Positions 56,670-64,000 of a stretch of DNA of 64,000 nucleotides are shown here, one piece after another (the first letter of the stretch is position 1; every line of letters starts with the position of its first letter). The notes beneath the pieces were generated by a model, which worked only from the letters and a program-made list of their open reading frames with translations, was not told the origin of the DNA and did no database searches. The position numbers and the translations under genes are program-made. The stretch is from Lentinus brumalis. Its lineage: Eukaryota > Basidiomycota > Agaricomycetes > Polyporales > Polyporaceae. Where the stretch lies: positions 1,860,001 through 1,924,000 of the forward strand of contig MARA01000002.1 in assembly GCA_001792895.1 (NCBI GenBank). Reading direction: 5' to 3'.

Positions 56670-57067
56670 ACATATTTATTCTGTCCCTGCTGTCGTTGCT
56701 GTCTTGTACCGTACTGCTTGCATTTTTGCTGTGCATATATCGTTGTGCTGCGCTGTGACTGCAATGAGCACCGTATCGGGAATGGGTTGGAGCCTTAGAT
56801 GAATATCATATCTGGCCTTGTCGTGTCCTCACATACAACGCCGACACCTAAACCATACCGGTGGCAGGTTACAGTGCGGGGGATTTCGGAGCGTCGAAGA
56901 CGCCACCACGACGTATATAATCACGCAGCACGAAGCAGTAGGGGCGCACTCACCTATTGGACCTCCAACATCTCCGGCGAATGCATTCACGCACGGCCAA
57001 CAGTCTCTAAGAGCGGGATCGGATTATATGCGTCGTGAGTAGTATATATACAGCCGTATGGGCAGGA
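56670..57067. other. Convergent intergenic region
   Basis: About 400 bp between the stops of the RING E3 gene and TOM7; nothing recognised. Confidence 0.4.
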
Positions 57068-57380
57068 TCATGCAAGCGGGCTGATGAGTCTGCGAGGTGG
57101 TTGGCAAGCGGACGACAAGAGACGGCACACAGACACTTACTTGATCAAAGACGGTTGGGGGTTGCTCCTCGTGTACCCGACGTAGATGATAAACGGAATC
57201 CAGCCGTAGTGGACGACAGTCTGCAGACCGTGCGGCGTGAGTAGGCGACGACGACGGGCGAGATGTGATAGACGTACGCGTGCCAGGTCAACGGCCTTGA
57301 TGATTCTCTCCTGTGTGCTGGTGAGGACGGCTGCGCAGGCCGAGCAGGACGACGCGCACCTTTGTCTCTTCTGAGGGCAT
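57068..57380 (-). CDS. TOM7: Mitochondrial import receptor subunit TOM7
   Basis: Four small exons (57380-57360, 57310-57278, 57220-57141, 57089-57068) give 51 aa: MPSEETKERIIKAVDLAR, the membrane helix TVVHYGWIPFIIYVGYTRS, then NPQPSLIKLISPLA. This is a complete Tom7, a tail-anchored subunit of the outer-membrane TOM complex that modulates its assembly. Introns of about 45-57 nt interrupt the gene three times in 313 bp. It diverges from eIF3f, 127 bp between start codons. Confidence 0.95.
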
Positions 57381-57507
57381 TTTGGCGGTGACGGACGTGG
57401 ACAGAGCAGCGCCGGCTGTTGCCGACACTTTTTGGCCTGCATGGGCGTCTGCAGTGCTGAGTGCACAACAGAGTCCATTTGCCGTCCTCGTCTCTCCACT
57501 TGCCAAA

Positions 57508-58690
57508 ATGCCTCTCGGGCCTCCTTCCTCTGCCGTTTTCCTTCAAAATGCTGCGCCTGGGTTCATCTCTACCCCAGGGTGAGTCAGAACAAAAGCGACT
57601 GAGAGAGATGCTCATAACTTCTGCATGATCGTCCAGACGTACCCCCACCTCGGTCTCGGTCCACCCTGTAGCTCTCTTCTCGATCTTGGACCACTACCTC
57701 CGCAGAACAGATGCGCAGGAGCGCGTCATTGGTACTCTTCTTGGGACGCGCTCGGAGAACGGCGAGGTCGAGGTGCGCTCGTCGTTTGCCGTCCTGCACA
57801 GCGAGACGGCCGAGCAAGTAGCGGTCGACATGGAGTACCATCGGACGATGTACGACCTCCACCACAAAGTCAGCCCCAAGGAGGTCATCGTTGGATGGTG
57901 CATTTTATTCATCATGTTCTTGTGACGGTCTATCTGATACGCTATGCCTCAGGTACTCTACTGGGTCGAACCTCAACACCTACTCCGCACTCATCCAAAA
58001 CTTCTACTCGCAAGAGACTGCGCCACAGCAGGCCATCCACCTAGCGTTGAACACAGGAGTTGAGGAGGGCCAGCAACCTGGTGTTCAGGCTTTCGTCGGG
58101 TGCGTTCGTCCTGCTAATCGCATGTATATGAGATCTAACACAGTCGGCGTTGTGTAGGTCACCAGTGGGTGTGAACCCCAAGCCAGAAAACTGTGTATTT
58201 GTCCCCATTCCTTGCGAGCTCCGCTTCAACGATGCGGAACGCAGTGGTCGTGAGTGCTATCACGTTCCCTTGTGTGATACGGAGAAACCAACAGCATTGC
58301 ACAGTTGACCTACTCACCTCCAACCTATCCCAAACCGGCAACGCGACCTTCACGAATCCCACCAGCGACCTAGAGCTCCTTGAACGCTCCCTCTCATCTG
58401 TCTCCGAGATGCTCGACCGCGTTCTCTCCTACGTGCAGTCTGTCTTGTCCGGGGAGGTGAAAGGCGATGCTGCAGTCGGCCGCTACCTTCTGGACGCACT
58501 CGGTCCCAGCACCGAGGACCTCGAGAAGGGCGAGTTCAACTCTCACCTCCAGGTACGTCAATCCCTCGCTTCCCTCTTTACTACCATGTTGATCCAAGTA
58601 CAGGATACCCTCATGGTCTCGTACTTGGCCAACCTCGTGCGGTCGCAAGCGGAGGTATCATCACGTCTCGCGCTGGTGAAGGCGTCTTAG
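57508..58690 (+). CDS. eIF3f: Eukaryotic translation initiation factor 3 subunit F
   Basis: Six exons (57508-57578, 57637-57897, 57953-58099, 58158-58249, 58305-58552, 58604-58690) give 301 aa. The MPN domain reads [40 protein letters not shown], then [20 protein letters not shown]. The JAMM metal motif is degenerate (YSTGS without the His pair), as in other eIF3f proteins, so it is a structural rather than protease MPN. The C-terminal helices ([35 protein letters not shown]) pack into the eIF3 core. Acts in 43S pre-initiation complex assembly. Confidence 0.95.
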
Positions 58691-58707
58691 ATTTAAGTTC
58701 TTGTATC

Positions 58708-59719
58708 CTATATCACGGGTATTGTGTATCCATAGCGGACGCGTGTGTAGTGCTCAGCTGTTGAATATGCGCGAATGCTGGAGATCGTGCCTGGCTGCGA
58801 GTATCTCCCGAGCGGCCAAGTCATCGCGGGGCCGCGAACAACGTCCTCACCCGACATGTCCTCTCCGGCTGCATCTGTCGCCACTGTGTGACCTGTACCT
58901 AAGAGTTTGCAGCGCGACATCTCGGCGTCGACGAGCGGTCGGACGGCATGCAAGAGGAGCTGCTGGGCGGCATATGGTCCGATCGTGTTAAGGCGCACGG
59001 AGGACGAGAGCAGGCTGCGTGCCTGCAAGAAGAGATGGAGGTATTGACTGCGTTCTGAGCATCGCATACACATTGAGCAACGGTATATAACGATGAGAAG
59101 ATGTAGGAGTCAAACGACGAGGTTCACTCGTACCGGCAGATAGCCCCAGTGTAGCTGTCAACACTCCCCAACATATCGGAAGATGTCCGTGGGTCTCCTC
59201 GCGCCGTACGAGGAGCTTGAGGCAATCCATGAGAGACGCAGCCCGAATGTCTGCGCTGGAGTCCGCGGATGCCTCGAGATGTTGCGATAACCGAGGCTTC
59301 ACAAAGCCCTTCGAGAACAGGGTCAAGAGCGCGACGCCTTGTGTCCTAGAGGCCCTTCGCGCGATGTGGTTGAGCGTCATGGTCTCGTAAAGTTCATCCA
59401 GTTCACGGACGCGGGTCATCGCGCAGTCCATCGCGTTACCGGTAGACGCGTTCGCATCCCGGAGCGCAGCCTCCACCGCGCGGTGTGCATCAAGCACAAA
59501 TGGTAGGGCAGAACGCGCATATGTAGAGAGACTGTCGCGGAGGAAGTTGACGGTGTATCCCATCTTGTCCGGGGTTGATGAGGTCGATGAGGGGGAGGCA
59601 CTCGAGAAGAACCCGTGCGTCACGTAGGATTCGAGACCGGCGGAGGCAACAAACGATCCGGTAGGCAGGTTGCTGTCGGAGAGGAGGAGGAGGATGTACG
59701 CCTCATGGTCGTTGTCCAT
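58708..59719 (-). CDS. ureF: Urease accessory protein UreF
   Basis: Exons 59719-59134 and 59054-58708 give 310 aa. Conserved segments: AYILLLLSDSNLPTGSFVAS, AGLESYVTHGFF, LYETMTLNHIARRASRTQGV, then HGHLPICWGVLTATLGLSA and FLQARSLLSSSVRLNTIGPY. UreF forms the UreF-UreD(-UreG) complex that delivers nickel to urease. The acceptor TGCTCAG at 59057-59055 is chosen because the nearer ACGCAG is out of phase. Its stop lies 17 bp from the stop of eIF3f, so the two 3' UTRs must overlap. Confidence 0.93.
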
Positions 59720-59922
59720 CGTGTTTGGCTCGTCGGAGAGAGAGGAAAGCGGAAGAAAGGGCCGTTGTAGCGTAGGCGCTACAGACGCGCTCTCGCAGCA
59801 CGCGTCCCCAAGTCGCGCGTCTCGTCTCGGCCACCACCACCACGGGCACCTGCCCGCCACTTGCAGGGCATAAACACTGAGACGACCCTTTACGATCGAG
59901 AGGACGAGGATATACAGCTGCG

Positions 59923-62900
59923 ATGGGTGCGCCGTGCGCCGTCACTCCCTGGAACCGCTCTGAATTGCCTCCCCAGATTCTAGCATTTCGAAACAGCTCG
60001 TGGACAAGATGTACGAGAAGCGGAAGGCGGCCGCGCTGGAGTTGGAGAAGTGAGCACACATTGTCGCGTTTATGCTGTGATCAGGACCCAACTGGCAATT
60101 CGCAGGCAAATACGGGAATGCCACCAGCAAGGAGACCAACGCCGGATATCCCAAATTGTGGACCAGCTCGTGGAGATGTTCAGCAACCCCTCCAACCCAC
60201 TTCACGTACGGAACGGCGGCCTCATTGGCCTTGCAGGAACTGCCATTGCGTTAGGCGTCGATATCGCGCCGTACATGGATAAGTTCGTCGAACCACTGCT
60301 CGTATGCTTCACCGACCCCGAGAACCGAGTGCGCTACTTCTCCGCGGAATGCCTTTACAACATCGCGAAGGTCTCCAAGGGCGAGATATTGGTGTACTTC
60401 AACCCCATCTTTGATGCCCTCAGCAAGGTGCGTGTTCATGTCCGCCCGTGTCCAGCTGAGATGCGAACCCATACCAGCTTGCCGCAGACTCGGAGTTGTC
60501 AGTCAAGAATGGTGCTGAGCTTCTGGATCGTCTACTGAAGGACATCGTGGCGGAGACTGCTTCTGTCTACATCCCGCAGTACCCCGAGACGGAGGCGGCG
60601 AGGCGAAGAGCGGACGAGGCGAGCGGTATTCTTGTCCCGCATCCCGACGACGTCGCAAACGGGGCGGACATCGCTCATGCGCGGAAGGCGTTCTCACTTG
60701 CACACTTCATCCCGCTTCTGTCTGAAAGGATATACGTCCTCAGCCCCTTCACGCGAAGTTACCTCGTCTCCTGGATTACCGTGCTCGACTCAGTCCCCGA
60801 ACTAGAGTTGATCACGTACCTCCCAGAATTCCTCGATGGACTTCTGTGAGTCGCTCCCCCGTTTCCCGCGACTCGTCACTGACCGTCTGATCCAGGAAGT
60901 ATCTGTCAGACCCCACTGACGATGTGAGAGTTGCCACAGAGAGCCTGCTGGCGGACTTTCTGCGCGAAATCCGGGAGGTCACCCTCGTACAAAAGCGTAC
61001 GGAGGAGCAATCCAAGGCGAAAAGGGAGGCTACCGTCACAGAACAACCTCGACGCACGGACGCTGAGAAGGACAAGCTTCCTGATATCACCATGGACCAT
61101 GATGCGGAGCGCGCACCGTTTCTCATTGAGCATGACGATGTCTTTGACAATGATCTGGAAACGCCAGATGAGAAGCAAGAGGAGGAAGAGGTACGCGATA
61201 CCGGTGGTAAGCTTACAACCCTTCTACGGTCAAGCGTCTACTAATACCTCTTTGTAGCATGGATACCTGGCCAAGGCGTCAGAATAGACTACGCCGCCAT
61301 AGTCGAGATCCTTCTAATGCAGCTGGATGACCAGCGTAGGTCTTCTCTGTTGTCGCTTCCATTCTATTATGCAAACATGCTCCTGCAGATGACGAGATTC
61401 AGCAATCTACGGCCTTGCGATGGCTGGCTGAGTTCCTACACATCAACCAAGACGTCATGATTCCCTTCACTCCTCGGCTCATCCTAGCCATTCTTCCCAA
61501 CCTCGCACATGACGTTCCCATGATCCAGTCTGCCGCTAACCGTACGAATCAAGCTCTCATGGACGTCATTCAGTCATTGCCTTCGCCGCCAGACCCGCTT
61601 TCTTCAACTCGACAAAGCACCGACAAGTCATCGAACGTCTCGGTTGCCATTCCTTCCTCTCCAACTCCTGCTCTTCCGCCATTGGCTCCGTCACGACAGG
61701 TAACAGCGAAGGATGGTGCAGCTCCCACCCGGGATGTCAGCTCTCCAGAATCACCACCGGAAGTCACGACGACTCAACAATCTGCCGAGCGCCAGCCGCC
61801 ATCTACGCTCACGTCACAAATGAAGGCTCGTTCCGCTACCATATCTTCGGACACCCCACCGCGGACATCATTCCCGACTGACAATGCTGTCCAAGTTCAG
61901 GCGCAGAATAGTCGACCCGATTCCCCGGTGTCTGCCATTAGCGTCCCACACGTGCAGCAGTCGCCGGAGTCTTCAATGCTACAAGAGAAGGAGCAGATTG
62001 ACTATCAGGCAACGGTCAACGCGCTCACGATTCAGTTCCTGAGCGAGCACGAGGAGACACGGGTGGCTGCACTGAAGTGGCTGATTATGTTGCACCAGAA
62101 GGCGCCGAGGAAGATTCTGGCCATGGATGACGGGACGTTCCCTGCGCTATTGAAGACACTGTCAGACTCATCAGAGGAGGTACCGAGCTCGCTTAGCCTT
62201 GTGGCCTCGAGCATGGCTGATGTGCGGGTCTTCAGGTCATCAAACATGATCTACAGTTGCTCGCACAGATCTCCTCGAGCTCGGAGGAGGGATACTTCAA
62301 GCTGTTCATGAACAACCTCCTGGAGCTCTTCAGCACAGACCGTGGGTTGCTCGACTCGCGCGGGAGTCTCATCATCCGACAGCTATGTCTCAACCTGAAC
62401 ACGGAACGGATATACCGGACGTTTGCCGAGATCCTCGAGAAGGAGGAAGACCTCGAGTTCGCAAGCGTCATGGTTCAGAAGTTGAACATGATCCTCATCA
62501 CGTCGCCTGAGCTAGCGGACTTCCGAAGGAGGCTGAAGAGCTTGGAGACTCGGGTGAGTGTCCTACTGATCATACGCAGGCAGAAATTGCTCATCGATAG
62601 AACAGCAAGATGGGCAGGCACTGTTCACGACTCTGTACCGGTCATGGTGCCACAATGCTGTTGCCGTGTTCTCGCTATGTCTGCTCGCTCAGGCGTACGA
62701 GCATGCATCGAATCTCCTCTACATATTGTACGTAGCAAGTCTCTGATAATTCCGGCCCGCCCCGCTGACAGCACATTCGCTCAGTGCCGACCTCGAGATT
62801 ACGGTGCAATTGCTGGTTCAGGTGGACAAGCTTGTACAGCTAATCGAGTCACCGGTGTTCACGTGTAGGTAGCTTAGTCTCCGTCCTGGTCAGCCTTGCT

Positions 62901-63574
62901 GACGCACTGTGAAGATCTACGGCTCCAGCTGCTAGAGCCCGAGAAATACCCTCACTTGTTCAAATGCCTATATGGCTTGTTGATGCTGCTGCCGCAAAGT
63001 TCTGCCTTCCTGTCGCTCAGGAACCGACTGAACGCGGTGAACTCCGCTGGCTTCCTCCATATTGCACCGAAGTCGTGAGTGACTATGACCCCGCAGCTAT
63101 CCATGTGCTGACACAGTTGCCAGGAATCTCGGTAACCTGTCGTCGACACGCTCGAAGCTAGGGAGAGAGGATATCAAGTGGCAGGAACTCTTGCAACATT
63201 TCCGTACAGTCCAGATGAGACACGAGAAGGCTCGCCGCCAAGCTCTCGGCACCGACATCACATCCTTCTCCAACTACCCCTCCTATACGAACGGTACTGA
63301 CCACGCGAAGCCGCCCACACCTCCCTCTGGTCCTGGTTCGGGCCCTATTCCGCACCCACCTCCGGTGCGGCGGAAGGCCACTGGAGACGGTCCTCTCAGG
63401 CCACCCTCGCGCACGGGAGGGATGTTATCGCCGCTCAATCCCAAAGCGCGCGTGCAGAGTGGACTGGCTAACACCGTGGTTCCGGGCCCTCAGCCACCTG
63501 GTAGTCCGACAACACAAGCTACACAGTTGCAATCCAAGGTCAAGAGGACGCTAAGCTTGAGTCGGAAGACATGA
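59923..63574 (+). CDS. VAC14: Vacuolar scaffold protein VAC14
   Basis: HEAT-repeat scaffold of the Fab1/PIKfyve-Fig4 complex that makes PI(3,5)P2 on vacuole/endosome membranes. The first coding exon is only ATGG (59923-59926); exon 2 (59977-60049) continues [20 protein letters not shown]. Later: [137 protein letters not shown] and [20 protein letters not shown], all typical VAC14. A Ser/Pro-rich insert of about 140 residues separates two HEAT blocks, and a Pro/Ser-rich tail of about 120 residues ends the protein. I resolved the start, exon 2, the start of exon 3 and the 3' end; internal exons were followed by homology only. Confidence 0.95.
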
Positions 63575-63818
63575 TCGTGTGTGGATGAGATTGGCTCGCT
63601 TACGACTATGACGGGGAGTATAATACGTTCGTACTTATCCTGACATTTGTCTGCTTTCATGTCTTGCAGTTTCCATAGCCTCCGTGCTTTGGGTATCGGC
63701 CTTACCGCTTGAAGCGGGGAACAGACGCTACAGTACTGATACACAATCTTCCAGTGTACGTTATCGACCGGTATATTACAGTTGCGTTCGAGCACGGGAC
63801 ACCGATATTGTATCACGG

Positions 63819-64000
63819 TCAGCTCTTGGATATGGGAACACAAAAGTTCTTCCTGATGGTGATGATGTCCTCGTCGGTCAGTCCCACAACTTTCTTCAAG
63901 TATTCCGCGGCGCCATCATAACGTTGGTCCAGCATGCGGAGGAAGGCGACCATAGTCTCGTGTCTATAAGGCGAGGGCGATGAATACCAAGTGATATGAG
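63819..64000 (-). CDS. C-terminus of a probable tyrosine phosphatase, cut by the right edge
   Basis: The minus frame is open from the window edge to TGA at 63821-63819 and reads YRHETMVAFLRMLDQRYDG, then AAEYLKKVVGLTDEDIITIR and KNFCVPISKS. This is the C-terminal helical signature (a large Tyr-x-Gly/Ala loop, then YL-x(4)-GL-x-DED-x(3)-I) of fungal Y_phosphatase3-type dual-specificity/tyrosine phosphatases. The catalytic HCxxxxxR lies outside the window, so activity cannot be judged. Confidence 0.6.
   Translation of the reverse strand, partial: HITWYSSPSPYRHETMVAFLRMLDQRYDGAAEYLKKVVGLTDEDIITIRKNFCVPISKS

Overview
The window is nuclear DNA of a basidiomycete, most likely an Agaricomycete. The genes are GC-rich and dense, and they are cut by many introns of about 45-70 bp with GTRNGT donors and CTNA-type branch sites. 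A DUF6534 membrane protein and an exp1-like double HMG-box protein are typical of mushroom-forming fungi. I rebuilt most gene models by hand from splice sites and reading-frame phase, checked against the conserved residues of each family.

Left block (1-26.9 kb): a pentatricopeptide-repeat protein (cut by the left edge), a GNAT acetyltransferase, the double HMG-box regulator, complex I subunit NDUFA13, an INO80-F domain protein, a small hypothetical protein, complex I subunit NDUFS8, prefoldin subunit 2, a secreted CAP/PR-1 protein with a long Ser/Thr-rich spacer, a TPR-SET methyltransferase-like protein, the mismatch-repair/meiotic MutL homologue MLH3 (15 exons), an SBDS-N-domain (Rtc3-like) protein and an FAD-dependent oxidoreductase.

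Middle block (27-40.5 kb): an accessory, repeat-rich island. It holds two C2H2 zinc-finger genes, a decayed copia-type gag, a (CAA)n microsatellite, an F-box gene, several unrecognised spliced genes, and a family of about 0.9-1.05 kb LTR-like elements. These have TGATA...TATCA ends. Three complete copies each sit in an intact 4-bp target duplication.

Right block (40.5-64 kb): nicotinamidase, the AFG1-type mitochondrial ATPase, a GH53 endo-beta-1,4-galactanase, a tRNA-Gly-like relic, a DUF6534 membrane protein, a 4-kb gene-poor stretch, a GMC oxidoreductase, an RNF220-like RING E3 ligase, TOM7, eIF3f, urease accessory protein UreF, the PI(3,5)P2 scaffold VAC14, and the C-terminus of a probable tyrosine phosphatase cut by the right edge.

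Several genes encode mitochondrial proteins (PPR, NDUFA13, NDUFS8, AFG1, TOM7). Many are arranged as divergent pairs with short shared promoters. A recurring oddity is that otherwise intact genes lack exactly one base, three times clearly in a G or C run. This looks more like consensus error than biology. I found no bacterial-type system or CRISPR array. The most distinctive sequence-level features are very small exons (4 and 8 nt), a duplicated zinc-finger exon, and the LTR-like cluster around the zinc-finger and F-box genes.
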